A stretch of 64,000 bases of DNA from Mucilaginibacter lappiensis. GTDB lineage: Bacteria > Bacteroidota > Bacteroidia > Sphingobacteriales > Sphingobacteriaceae. The DNA is taken from positions 248,001-312,000 of the forward strand of contig NZ_FTMG01000004.1 of NCBI RefSeq assembly GCF_900155965.1. The letters are read 5' to 3'. This document shows positions 43,644-52,000 of the stretch, piece after piece. How positions within the stretch are numbered: position 1 is the stretch's first letter; every line of letters starts with the position of its first letter. The notes under the pieces were generated by a model. The model saw nothing but the letters and a program-made list of their open reading frames with translations, was not told the DNA's origin and ran no database searches. Made by a program: the position numbers and the translations under genes.

Positions 43644-44771
43644 TCAAATCGTTATTTTTCTGTCGCGGGCAGCATTGAGCCATTCGCCTTTAAGTACATT
43701 ATTTTCAATAGTATAAGCACGTTCATATAAAGCTACAGTTGGGCATATATGGTGAGGTATACCATACAACACATCGCCAATCTGGTAGCCATGATCTTCG
43801 CCTGCTTCCACCACTAAATGCTCTTCGCTTTGACCAACTGGCACCAATTCCGGGGCATTTAAAAAATAGATACGTTTGCTCAGTTCATTCTCTGCCGATA
43901 CGGATTTATGCCCCACATCCAAACAAAGCTTGGTAGTGCCGGGCAAGGATATTACCCTTGATATTACCAAGACCGCTGGTAAAAAGCCTTGTTCGGCCAT
44001 ACCCAATTGGTAACCTTTGTCCCAGTAAACAAAAGTACCGGGACTACATTCCACCACCCCTCTTTTGGCATGAATAGGGAACGTGGGCGACCCACCGGCT
44101 ACAATCAGGGGCTCGGCATAACCACGCTTTTTAATATCCTCCTGTAGTCTTAAAACCGGTTCAAAACTGGTATTGCAGCGTTCGGTACGGACAGCCAGAT
44201 CAGTATCGTGAATATGCCCGTCATAAGCGTGCAGGCCAACAGGATTTAACCCCGGCAATACGGTGCAATCCATGTACAGCTGCAGTGCCTCAAAACCGGC
44301 TTTTATACCCGTGCGGTTCATGCCTACATTAATATCAAGGTAAACATCAACACGCAGCTTGTATTTTTCGGCAACCTCTGATATTTCATTCGCGGCTGCG
44401 GCGTTATCAACCAGGCAAGAGAATTTGGTTGTCGGGTACGCGTGCATCAGCTTTATAAAGCGGTAAAGCTTTGGGCCAACCGGCTGATAGGCCAGCAGCA
44501 CATCGGGTGCTTTGCATATAGCCAGCAGTTCTGCCTCGGCAATGGTGGCGCATTTGAATTTTTGGATACCGGCTTCCAGAAGTAATAGGGTAACCTCTTT
44601 ATTCTTGTACGTTTTTACATGCGGGCGCAATCGGGCCACATCATCAATCATGGTTTTAAGCAATTCGATGTTGGCTTTTACCCTATCCGGATAAACCACC
44701 AAAGCTGGGGTATCCAGCTTTTCAATATTATCAATGGTGTACCAGTTGTGGTTGTCTGAACCTTGATTCAT
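43644..44771 (-). CDS. D-threonine aldolase-like PLP enzyme (D-TA family)
   Basis: 375 residues with the alanine-racemase-type N-terminal barrel: TPALVVYPDRVKANI, then PLP lysine Lys53 in LRPHVKTYK, and CATIAEAELL. The C-terminal beta domain ends in a metal-binding HxC (His341-Cys343 in GIPHHICPTV), characteristic of D-threonine aldolase and D-serine dehydratase relatives. The reaction would be cleavage or dehydration of a beta-hydroxy-D-amino acid. It is translationally adjacent to the M19 peptidase (1 bp) and 86 bp behind RidA. RidA-type proteins clear enamine intermediates, which slightly favours a dehydratase-like product; the exact reaction is unresolved. Confidence 0.88.
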   Translation of the reverse strand: MNQGSDNHNWYTIDNIEKLDTPALVVYPDRVKANIELLKTMIDDVARLRPHVKTYKNKEVTLLLLEAGIQKFKCATIAEAELLAICKAPDVLLAYQPVGPKLYRFIKLMHAYPTTKFSCLVDNAAAANEISEVAEKYKLRVDVYLDINVGMNRTGIKAGFEALQLYMDCTVLPGLNPVGLHAYDGHIHDTDLAVRTERCNTSFEPVLRLQEDIKKRGYAEPLIVAGGSPTFPIHAKRGVVECSPGTFVYWDKGYQLGMAEQGFLPAVLVISRVISLPGTTKLCLDVGHKSVSAENELSKRIYFLNAPELVPVGQSEEHLVVEAGEDHGYQIGDVLYGIPHHICPTVALYERAYTIENNVLKGEWLNAARDRKITI

Positions 44772-44828
44772 CAGATTATAGGATTAACATGATTATTGAT
44801 TAATTAGTCCTATACCCGGACGTTATTG

Positions 44829-44862
44829 CTATTCAAACTATTAAGCTATTCAAACTATTAAG
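44829..44862. repeat. Tandem 17-bp repeat at the 3' end of the ridA-like gene
   Basis: CTATTCAAACTATTAAG occurs twice back to back (44829-44845, 44846-44862), with a decayed third start after it. The second unit overlaps the stop codon of the RidA-like gene. Confidence 0.8.
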
Positions 44863-45322
44863 CTAATTCAAACAATGCTTCAATTTCAACTGGGATATTA
44901 TCAGGTAACGAGCCCATACCTACGGCGCTGCGTACACCGATGCCGTTCTCTTCGCCCCATATTTTGGCAAAAAGTTCGCTGGCGCCGTTAATGATAAAAG
45001 GATGTTTCTCAAAATCGGAGGTGCAATTCACCATACCCAATACTTTAATCACTCGTTTTACCTTATCCAGGCTGCCGATATTGGCTTTAATAGTGGCCAG
45101 CATGGCTAAACCAACCTGGCGGGCAGCCAGTTTACCGTCTTCCTGCGAAATGGTATCGCCGATGCGACCGATGATCAATGTACCATCATCCTGTACAGTA
45201 CCGTGACCCGACAGGTAAAGATATTTGCCATCAACTAAACATGGTTTATAAACGCCAAGAGGCTTTGGTGCAGGCGGCAGGTTTAAACCCAGCGCCGCGA
45301 AGTTTTCTTCGGGAGTGTTCAT
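44858..45322 (-). CDS. RidA family (YjgF/YER057c) protein
   Basis: 154 residues, matching the RidA-like group of the YjgF superfamily. It has LYLSGHGTVQDDG and QVGLAMLATIKANIGSLDKVKRVIKVLGMVNCTSDFEKHP, and the C-terminal GVRSAVGMGSLPDNIPVEIEALFEL. The conserved arginine that anchors the substrate carboxylate is in GVRSAVG. RidA homologues hydrolyse reactive enamine/imine intermediates from PLP enzymes. It is the first gene of a probable operon with the D-TA family enzyme (86-bp gap) and M19 dipeptidase. Confidence 0.93.
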   Translation of the reverse strand: MNTPEENFAALGLNLPPAPKPLGVYKPCLVDGKYLYLSGHGTVQDDGTLIIGRIGDTISQEDGKLAARQVGLAMLATIKANIGSLDKVKRVIKVLGMVNCTSDFEKHPFIINGASELFAKIWGEENGIGVRSAVGMGSLPDNIPVEIEALFELA

Positions 45323-45360
45323 AGCGGTAAAATTATAAAGTTTGCGCCATAATTAACAAT

Positions 45361-45390
45361 AAAAAAGCCGGGGATCTCACTCCCGGCCTC
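45361..45390 (-). terminator. Terminator of the outer-membrane protein gene at 45413
   Basis: On the minus strand GCCGGG (45387-45382) pairs with CCCGGC (45372-45367), followed by six T's. Confidence 0.85.
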
Positions 45391-45412
45391 GATTAATCAA
45401 CTATATGGTACT

Positions 45413-46516
45413 CTACTTAAATTTAAAGGTAACGCCAACGTTAACGGCATAGTCAGCAAAAGCGGCATCGCCCTGGGTATATACACCTGTTTGCTGTGTA
45501 GTAAGTTTATCCGGTACGCTTTGTGTACGGTCGCGTTTCAGGGCTACCGGAACAAAGGCATATATAGACAGCGATTTAAGGCGATACGTAACACCCGGCT
45601 CGGCCGAGATGATATAACCCGGTCTTCTGAAACCGTTACTGCCGCCGATCAGATCTTTTACGGGCAAGCATTCGTAACGCACACCTGCCGAAAAGTCGAA
45701 CTTACCCACACCATAGCTGGCACCTCCCCTTATCATGATTTGATCTGGTACGCTCATCACGTCACTACCATTAGCTACTGCTTTGGGACTTGGTGCACTG
45801 CCGCGAGATGTGGATATGCCGTTTTGCTCACGCGGACTGATGAGGTAATAAAAGCCGCCATACAAGCCAAACTGATGGGTGAAATTATAATAAGCGTTGA
45901 TCTCGGTAGTAATACCTGTTCCGCCATCGCCCAATTGTATCGATTGATCAACAGGGCCCAGCGTACGGGTATCATTTGCTCCGGTATGGTAAAAATAATC
46001 CTGGTAATTATAGTTACCGGTAGGCAGTTTAAGGCCTAAACCTACCTGAATATTTCCTTTACCGGCTTTGGCCGGATTAAGCAACCAGGCATAAGCTGTT
46101 AAGCGGATATCCCCTAAACCAAACGAATGGGTACTTAAACGCTCTTTGCCACCGTGCTCATACAATGATGACCGGCTGTTATCCAATATAGGCACATCAA
46201 CCGCAAACGACCAGCGATTGTTAAAGATGCGGGTAAGCGTAAGATCCTGGGTATAAGAGTGATTAATTACATTGGTACCCTGGGCGATACGTTGTTTTTG
46301 TTCCTGGGTACCAATAAAGTGTTTGTATGAACGAAAATAGCGGTTATTACTATTCAGTAACCAGCTGCTGTTGGTATTGGTACTATCGGGATGTTCGTCC
46401 ATGGTACATAAACCGCCGGTACTGCGAATAGCTACACAGCCCTGCGCGTTTGCTTGGGTATTGGTGAAAAAGATGTAAAAAGTGATAGAAAAAAGTAAGC
46501 GTAAAGTTAGTTTCAT
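45413..46516 (-). CDS. Outer-membrane beta-barrel, transporter-like
   Basis: 367 residues with signal peptide (LLFSITFYIFFTNTQANAQ). The mature part is rich in alternating aromatic strands (SFGLGDIRLTAYAWLL, NIQVGLGLKLPTG, FDFSAGVRYECLPVKDL, SIYAFVPVALKRDR) and ends VGVTFKFK, a barrel-type C-terminus. Near the start, GCVAIRSTGGLCTMDEHPDS holds two cysteines likely to form a disulfide. It resembles 'transporter' proteins of the phenol-degradation MetA-like group; substrate unknown. It has its own terminator and is separated from the DoxX-like gene by another terminator. Confidence 0.75.
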   Translation of the reverse strand: MKLTLRLLFSITFYIFFTNTQANAQGCVAIRSTGGLCTMDEHPDSTNTNSSWLLNSNNRYFRSYKHFIGTQEQKQRIAQGTNVINHSYTQDLTLTRIFNNRWSFAVDVPILDNSRSSLYEHGGKERLSTHSFGLGDIRLTAYAWLLNPAKAGKGNIQVGLGLKLPTGNYNYQDYFYHTGANDTRTLGPVDQSIQLGDGGTGITTEINAYYNFTHQFGLYGGFYYLISPREQNGISTSRGSAPSPKAVANGSDVMSVPDQIMIRGGASYGVGKFDFSAGVRYECLPVKDLIGGSNGFRRPGYIISAEPGVTYRLKSLSIYAFVPVALKRDRTQSVPDKLTTQQTGVYTQGDAAFADYAVNVGVTFKFK

Positions 46517-46549
46517 ATTTATTGGGCTAAATTATTTTATGGCAATCTG

Positions 46550-46583
46550 TTTAAATAAAGCCAGGTTTCTCAGGCCTGGCTTT
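46550..46583 (-). terminator. Terminator of the DoxX-like gene
   Basis: On the minus strand AAAGCCAGG (46583-46575) pairs with CCTGGCTTT (46565-46557), then ATTTAAAC. The T-tract is modest. Confidence 0.7.
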
Positions 46584-46612
46584 CACCTGCTCTCCTACAG
46601 GATTTTTATTAA

Positions 46613-47428
46613 TCAACTAAATCTCAAATCTTTGGTGTTTTTCCAGGGGAACACGATAAACCCCGACGGCGCCTTTTTTAGTGCGAACCATAAAGCCAGC
46701 AACACGCCATAACTGCCACCACGTTCTATCCATTCAAATATTTCGTAATGAGGATAAAATAGTTCGCTTGCTATTTTCCAGATGATAAATACGAGCAATA
46801 AATTTTTAAACGGACGAATCAATATGGACAAGGCAGCCAATACTTCAAAAACGCCAACAATAAGCGCGGTTTTAGCCGGGTCATGAAAACCAAGGGATTG
46901 ATACTGTTTCAATAGTCCGGCTTTTTGTATCAGGTTTAGCCAGCCGTGACCCAATAACAGTAAAAATGAGATTACCCTTAAGCTGTTTATCACCGTTTTT
47001 AATAATGATGGTTCAATTACTACCTGGTCATTCATGCGGGCAAACCATTGCTTTACGGGTATCCTGATTCCACCCTGCACGATCAAAAGCATCAGCGGGG
47101 CGCCAAAATTACCGGCACGTTCAATAAACTCGGCAAAAGGTTCGCCAGATAATGGGCGGAACGATGCGGTAATGATACCCCATATGACCAGCCAGCCAGC
47201 TACAGCACGTGTAGGGTAAACCAATACGGATATACCCAGCAAAATGTCTATGGAACCTACAACCGGCATTAAACGATAGGCGTCATCATGTCCTATACCC
47301 ATCACCGCGAAATAGTTACACCATATTTGTTTGGTGATAATGCCAAACGCACCATGCCCAATAAAACACATAGCGCAGGCCAGCCTTAACGTGAAATAAA
47401 TTTTCTGATCAGTTGTAAAACGTAACAT
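46613..47428 (-). CDS. DoxX-like membrane protein with internal duplication
   Basis: 271 residues and about 8 TM helices in two similar halves. Half 1 (about 10-125) has MCFIGHGAFGII, a SIDILLGISVLVYPTRAVAGWLVIWGI stretch and EFIERAGNFGAPLMLL. Half 2 (about 150-262) has LLLLGHGWLNLI, FEVLAALSILIRPFKNLLLVFIIWKI and EWIERGGSYGVLLALW. The parallel landmarks GHG, 'ERxGxxG' and the 'IxPxxxxxxxxIxWxI' core show tandem duplication of a 4-TM DoxX-like unit. Function is unknown; DoxX relatives are linked to redox or sulfur metabolism. It is downstream of the PAP2-type lipoprotein gene on the same strand. Confidence 0.78.
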   Translation of the reverse strand: MLRFTTDQKIYFTLRLACAMCFIGHGAFGIITKQIWCNYFAVMGIGHDDAYRLMPVVGSIDILLGISVLVYPTRAVAGWLVIWGIITASFRPLSGEPFAEFIERAGNFGAPLMLLIVQGGIRIPVKQWFARMNDQVVIEPSLLKTVINSLRVISFLLLLGHGWLNLIQKAGLLKQYQSLGFHDPAKTALIVGVFEVLAALSILIRPFKNLLLVFIIWKIASELFYPHYEIFEWIERGGSYGVLLALWFALKKAPSGFIVFPWKNTKDLRFS

Positions 47429-47440
47429 TTATTTTGATTA

Positions 47441-47533
47441 AAGATTTTGGGACTATAAGATTTTGGGACAAAAGAAATTGTATAGATCATTTTGTTTAAT
47501 CCTTTATCCAAAAATCTCATAGTCTAAAGGTCC
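47441..47533. repeat. Mixed direct and inverted repeat between two minus-strand genes
   Basis: AAGATTTTGGGAC occurs at 47441-47453 and again at 47458-47470. GACTATAAGATTTTGG (47451-47466) is nearly complementary to CCAAAAATCTCATAGTC (47508-47524). The 112-bp gap is almost entirely repeat-derived. Confidence 0.7.
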
Positions 47534-47540
47534 TAAGGTT

Positions 47541-49103
47541 CTATTTATCTGCTCCATCTGCTTTTCCTCTTAGTACAGCATATTGACCCACTTTAGCTCC
47601 TGTTTGCAAACCAACCTCGCAATCGCTGCGGTAATGTATGGCGCCATATAACCGGGACATGGCTGCGTCATGAGCCAGATCGGTAAACTTGGTACCCCTA
47701 TCAGGCAGCAAATAGGTTAATACCGCCGCTGCCGCTGCGCTAAAATTGGAGTGCCCCGAAGTATACGCCGGGAAATTCGGCACCCCTGTCAGCGTTTTAA
47801 TATTAGGGTTAGCCTGCGACGGTCGTTGGTTAAAATAGAAATATTTGGTGTCCCAGCATACGATGGCGGCATCCATTTCGGCCATATTCAGTAATGCTAA
47901 GTTTCGGGCCCAGCGTACCTCACTAAAATTCTGTTTTACAAATTCATCGGCAGCTATAGCGTTCCAGTGACCTGGAGGTGTATAAGTACCAATTCCATCG
48001 GCCCAAAAAGCAACCTGTGTTTCATGATCGCGGGAATGATCATTACTAAAGGCCAATACTTCTTCGGTTTCTTTCTTAAACTCAGGTGAGTTGGTTAAGT
48101 AAGGAGGGCCTGGTCTTAAAGCAACCACCGTAAGTGTATCAAACAAAAACGGTAAAACCTTTGAAAACAAGGGTAACATCGGTGGCCGTTTTGGTGTTTC
48201 CAGGCTTATCCAAAATTGTTCGCCTTTGGCAGTTGTTGCTGTTTCAAATCCTTTCCAGATAGCCGGTGTGCCGATCGCTTTACCAGCACGGTCGTTACGG
48301 GCACGGTTAGCAAATATGGCGGCCACCTGTTTGCCTAATGCTTCGCCGGCATTAAGCTCACCACGGGTATTAGCACCAGCCATGATGCGGTATTGTTTTT
48401 CTTCATCAGATTTTTGCTGTATATATGCTATTTCTGTAGGGAATAATAATTTCATGATCTCCACGGTGGTTCCGGCTACAACTGCATCCTCGCTCGGGTA
48501 CGATGGCAGATCCGAAGTGGGTACCAATGGTTTTACTCCGGTATCATTTTTATAGGGAGCTGTGCGCTTATACAAGTTCTTAAAATGCCAGGCCGCAATC
48601 AAGGCATCGTACTGACTTGCACTAACATAAGCATAAGCCCTTGCTGCATACGGCGGGTTAGAGAACGGAAACTCCGGATAATTGAACGGATTAGCTGAGT
48701 TTGGCGCAGGATAAGTACCATCCGGGTTTTGATACGGAGCTACATTGTGCTTAGCTACCAGATCACGTAATATCTCGTTCCATCGCAAAACCGAGCCTGC
48801 GCTCCAGTATTTGATAGTCGCTTTCTGATCATCAGTTAAACTGCGCTGCAATGCTTTGATCTCGTTAATATCAGCAACATAGGCTGGCGAAGTTATCGCG
48901 TCGGGAGCAGCTACGCTCAGAGTGCTAAAATCAGTTACCAGTAACGGTTTCCAGGTATCGGCATTCAAGTCGATATTGGTTGGCGCCAGCGCAGGGTACA
49001 ATGTTGTACGATCTGTAATATCCTTTTTGCAGGAGCTTAAAACAACAGCACCTGAAAATAGAATTGGGGCTATATAGCGTAATATTTTTTTCATATTGAT
49101 CAT
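47541..49103 (-). CDS. Vanadium-haloperoxidase/PAP2-type phosphatase lipoprotein
   Basis: 520 residues. MKKILRYIAPILFSGAVVLSSC gives a lipoprotein signal with lipidated Cys25 (start at Met1 or Met4). The three PAP2/haloperoxidase motifs are intact: KX6RP (Lys420-Arg427-Pro428), SGH (449-451, with the acid-base His451) and SRX5HX3D (Ser483-Arg484, His490, Asp494). The enzyme is therefore a membrane-anchored periplasmic or surface acid phosphatase, or a vanadate-dependent haloperoxidase; sequence alone does not separate them. The preceding beta-barrel gene ends 18 bp before its start, so they are a pair. Confidence 0.92.
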   Translation of the reverse strand: MINMKKILRYIAPILFSGAVVLSSCKKDITDRTTLYPALAPTNIDLNADTWKPLLVTDFSTLSVAAPDAITSPAYVADINEIKALQRSLTDDQKATIKYWSAGSVLRWNEILRDLVAKHNVAPYQNPDGTYPAPNSANPFNYPEFPFSNPPYAARAYAYVSASQYDALIAAWHFKNLYKRTAPYKNDTGVKPLVPTSDLPSYPSEDAVVAGTTVEIMKLLFPTEIAYIQQKSDEEKQYRIMAGANTRGELNAGEALGKQVAAIFANRARNDRAGKAIGTPAIWKGFETATTAKGEQFWISLETPKRPPMLPLFSKVLPFLFDTLTVVALRPGPPYLTNSPEFKKETEEVLAFSNDHSRDHETQVAFWADGIGTYTPPGHWNAIAADEFVKQNFSEVRWARNLALLNMAEMDAAIVCWDTKYFYFNQRPSQANPNIKTLTGVPNFPAYTSGHSNFSAAAAAVLTYLLPDRGTKFTDLAHDAAMSRLYGAIHYRSDCEVGLQTGAKVGQYAVLRGKADGADK

Positions 49104-49121
49104 CGTTAAGTATTAACCTGC

Positions 49122-50057
49122 TTATTTCTCCTTCTTAGTACTAAAAACGTAATAAACTCCACCATAAAAGGTCCGGGTTTGCCCCACATTACGGCCACTT
49201 AAAACATAATTACCGCCGGCGGTAAATTCCAGACCGCTAATAGATTGGAGGCTATATTTTAATATTACTCCGGCCAGTGTCGAATTCATTTTATTGCTGG
49301 GGAAAGGCATATCGTTTTTACGAATGTCAAAACCGCCGAGTGTAGTTACTTTGGTTAATACAGCTTCAGCATTAAATTTTAAGCTTCTGTAACCCGAGCT
49401 CACAAAAAAGTTGGTCATATTCGGCATTTCCACCTCATTGGTATAATGCAGTTCGGTAGTGTAATAAGAATTTCTGTCGATAGTAATATTGCTCCGGCGG
49501 ATGTACTGACCGGCCCCGGCAACAAAGAATCTACCGGTCTGGTAATTCAACAAAGCACGCAGGGCTACATTTTTACTATGAAGACCAATAGATAGTGGTA
49601 AATAATCGGCTTCGTAATTACTTAATGGTATCGATCCGGATAAGATAGCATGTAAGCTGAACAGACCTCTTCCAATTTCTTCTTTTAAAGCCATCCATTT
49701 GATAGAAGCGCTTAGGTCCTGAAAATTATGTTCGCCCCTTAACGTACCGGCGGTAGCATTGGTGGTTACATAGGGTACCATGAATAATAGGTTAATACGG
49801 TTGGACAAGCCATAGTTACCGCCCAGGCTGTATACATTGGAGCTTACCGTGCCCAGGTTAAGATTGTCGCGTTTAAAAGTGCCTTCCCAGTAATGATCCC
49901 AGCTACTGTGGGTATATATACCCGCAGCACAAAAATAATTCTTGGGAATCATCAATGCATCAGCATCTGTTTGTGCCCTGGCAAAAGGCAATAAAACAAG
50001 GCAAAAAGCTATAACTAAACAGCATCTGCAGAAAAGTTTTGATAAATTTTCTATCAT
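49122..50057 (-). CDS. Outer-membrane beta-barrel partner of the PAP2 lipoprotein
   Basis: 311 residues with signal peptide (CRCCLVIAFCLVLLPFARAQ). The mature chain is strand-rich with many aromatic-alternating stretches (SNVYSLGGNYGLSNRINLLFMVPYVT, SASIKWMALKE, LEFTAGGNYVLSGRN) and ends FYGGVYYVFSTKKEK. It looks like an outer-membrane barrel, but no specific family is recognised with certainty. It is coupled to the lipoprotein gene by an 18-bp gap. A role in bringing substrate to, or anchoring, that enzyme is inferred only from linkage. Confidence 0.7.
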   Translation of the reverse strand: MIENLSKLFCRCCLVIAFCLVLLPFARAQTDADALMIPKNYFCAAGIYTHSSWDHYWEGTFKRDNLNLGTVSSNVYSLGGNYGLSNRINLLFMVPYVTTNATAGTLRGEHNFQDLSASIKWMALKEEIGRGLFSLHAILSGSIPLSNYEADYLPLSIGLHSKNVALRALLNYQTGRFFVAGAGQYIRRSNITIDRNSYYTTELHYTNEVEMPNMTNFFVSSGYRSLKFNAEAVLTKVTTLGGFDIRKNDMPFPSNKMNSTLAGVILKYSLQSISGLEFTAGGNYVLSGRNVGQTRTFYGGVYYVFSTKKEK

Positions 50058-50308
50058 ATATAATTAATTAGGGTGAGGCTAATAAATCAATCTGTAACCG
50101 GGCTATAACCCGGCGAACGGGTATTGATAACCGGTTTTTATAACCAATCAGCAATACAAAAGACAATCAATCCATAAATTGTGCTTACAAGTGACCCATA
50201 TATATTCCAAATACAACCCAAACAGCAGTTTAGGCTATAATCAAATACACTTGCAGCTTTAAAATAAAGCATGCAAAGACATTTAATAACATCATTTAGG
50301 ATTGGTGA

Positions 50309-50860
50309 TTAGCAAGAAAAGTTTGGGGGCTTGCCCGGAGATTCGATGAAGGGTGAACTCAAATGGTAAGATATAGGGTTCATGTTAGCTTTAAGCGTAG
50401 TTGAAAACGCCAAAAAATGGTAATGCATCATTTCACAACTATATTCGCTACCGAAGGTTACTTTTTTAACAGGCGCTTCGTGTCCCTTTTTACTCAGAGG
50501 TACATCGCAAAATTCTTTAGCGATAATTAAATTGGCGGTAACCAGCCGGGTTTTTACACTGTTTGCTATGCAAATGAACGACATGGTGTCGCGGGTTACC
50601 TTATATCGTAAATAATTATAATAAACTCCTTTGAGTTGCAACTGGCCATGGTCAACCACATAATCATTCCAGTCACGAATGCCTGGTAAGTGAACAGGAA
50701 GCTTTATTTCGACAAGTTGTGTGGCATCTACTTTATTTTCGTAGATCTGTTTAACTATCTGAACTTCTGAACGGTGAATTAAATACTTAAAAACCAAATT
50801 GTACCCGCCCAAATTGAACAGATGCACATTCAGTAAGAGTATGGCTATAAACTTTTTCAC
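50309..50860 (-). CDS. Hypothetical exported protein (183 aa)
   Basis: The N-terminus MKKFIAILLLNVHLFNLGGYNLVFKYLIH is a signal peptide or single TM anchor. The remainder is of mixed structure without a motif I recognise. It contains a possible metal-ligand cluster (CEMMHYHF) and two other cysteines, and ends PGKPPNFSC. Proteins of this general look occur singly in Bacteroidota, sometimes near metal-related receptors, but I cannot name a family. It is isolated: 251 bp upstream of the barrel gene and divergent from the sulfur transporter genes. Confidence 0.7.
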   Translation of the reverse strand: MKKFIAILLLNVHLFNLGGYNLVFKYLIHRSEVQIVKQIYENKVDATQLVEIKLPVHLPGIRDWNDYVVDHGQLQLKGVYYNYLRYKVTRDTMSFICIANSVKTRLVTANLIIAKEFCDVPLSKKGHEAPVKKVTFGSEYSCEMMHYHFLAFSTTLKANMNPISYHLSSPFIESPGKPPNFSC

Positions 50861-50956
50861 CAGAAAGAGACAATTAATAGGGTATAATCTATTGTAAATA
50901 TATTGATACGCTTCATAAAAACAAATAAAAAATCAATAATTCCTTAACCAGTAGTG

Positions 50957-50982
50957 TATTGCTCACACAATAAATATCTTTA
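50957..50982 (+). promoter_or_regulatory. Promoter and small dyad before the sulfur-transport genes
   Basis: TATCTTTA (50975-50982) resembles TAnnTTTG, 24 bp before the start at 51006. TATTG-CTCACA-CAATA (50957-50972) is a short dyad just upstream, placed like a regulator site. Confidence 0.4.
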
Positions 50983-51005
50983 CCATAATATAGCTATCAC
51001 GTATC

Positions 51006-51569
51006 ATGTTGGATATTTTAAAACAACCATGGCCCTGGTATGTGGCCGGCCCTTTAATTGGCCTTGTAGTACCTGCTTTTTTGTTAGTGGGTAATAAAGC
51101 GTTCGGTATATCATCATCATTGAGGCATATCTGCGCAGCTTGTTTACCTGCAAATATTTCCTTTTTTAAGTACGACTGGAAAAAGGAAAGCTGGAACCTG
51201 TTTTTTGTTGCCGGTATTGTGCTGGGTGGTTTTATAGCCACCCAATATTTATCGGGCAATCACCCTGTCAAAATCAATTCATATACCACTACCCTGCTCA
51301 AACAGCAAGGCATTACAGATTTTAGCGGCCTGCTTCCGCATGATATATTCAGCTTTAGTCAATTGCTAAGCTTAAGAGGGTTTATTTTTATAGTTATCGG
51401 AGGTTTTATGGTAGGCTTTGGTACTCGGTATGCAGGCGGTTGTACATCAGGACATGCTATTATGGGTATATCCACCTTACAATGGCCCTCTGTAGTGGCT
51501 ACCTGCTGTTTCATGGCCGGTGGTTTTGTCATGACTTGGTTTATTTTACCTTATCTTATCAGCCTTTAA
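51006..51569 (+). CDS. YeeE/YedE-family sulfur transporter, first half
   Basis: 187 residues, about 4-5 TM helices. The signature GFGTRYAGGCTSGHAIMG (Cys146) is that of YeeE/YedE (thiosulfate transporter TsuA-type) proteins. A second cysteine pair lies in SLRHICAACLPAN (Cys43, Cys46). Many Bacteroidota split this transporter into two half-size genes, and the other half follows 3 bp later. The pair probably brings in thiosulfate or a related sulfur compound. No persulfide dioxygenase or rhodanese gene accompanies it here; instead a TlpA-like thioredoxin does. Confidence 0.9.
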   Translation: MLDILKQPWPWYVAGPLIGLVVPAFLLVGNKAFGISSSLRHICAACLPANISFFKYDWKKESWNLFFVAGIVLGGFIATQYLSGNHPVKINSYTTTLLKQQGITDFSGLLPHDIFSFSQLLSLRGFIFIVIGGFMVGFGTRYAGGCTSGHAIMGISTLQWPSVVATCCFMAGGFVMTWFILPYLISL

Positions 51570-51572
51570 ACT

Positions 51573-51983
51573 ATGCGTAATATAAAATACCCCATCATAG
51601 GGATGCTTTTTGGCATTGTGCTGATTAAATCGGAAGTAGTATCCTGGTTCAGGATACAGGAAATGTTCCGGTTGCAATCGTTCCATATGTACGGCATCAT
51701 AGGCAGCGCCATTGTAGTGGGCCTTATCTCTGTTTTGCTCATCAGGCGTTTCCGGCTAAAAACCATATCCGGAGAAGCGATCATTATCCAGGTTAAGAAA
51801 TTCCATTGGGGGAATGTTTATGGTGGATTGATATTTGGCTTGGGCTGGGCTATAACCGGTGCATGTCCGGGTCCGCTATTTGCCCAGATAGGCAGTGGTT
51901 TTTGGGTAATTATAATCACCTTATTCAGCGCTATAGCAGGCACCTGGGTTTATGGATTGTTTCGGGACAAACTTCCGCACTGA
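51573..51983 (+). CDS. YeeE/YedE-family sulfur transporter, second half
   Basis: 136 residues, about 4 TM helices, with the second conserved cysteine motif in GLGWAITGACPGPLFAQIG (Cys98). This is the DUF6691-like half that pairs with the preceding gene (3-bp gap). The two cysteines, one in each half, correspond to those thought to relay thiosulfate across the membrane in TsuA. Length and TM count fit the split arrangement rather than truncation. Confidence 0.9.
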   Translation: MRNIKYPIIGMLFGIVLIKSEVVSWFRIQEMFRLQSFHMYGIIGSAIVVGLISVLLIRRFRLKTISGEAIIIQVKKFHWGNVYGGLIFGLGWAITGACPGPLFAQIGSGFWVIIITLFSAIAGTWVYGLFRDKLPH

Positions 51984-52000
51984 TTTACTGTTGATCAGAT

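Noticed and set aside
45491..46039. Plus-strand frame of 182 codons opposite the outer-membrane protein gene
   Set aside because: Antisense shadow; the minus-strand frame has a signal peptide and barrel pattern.
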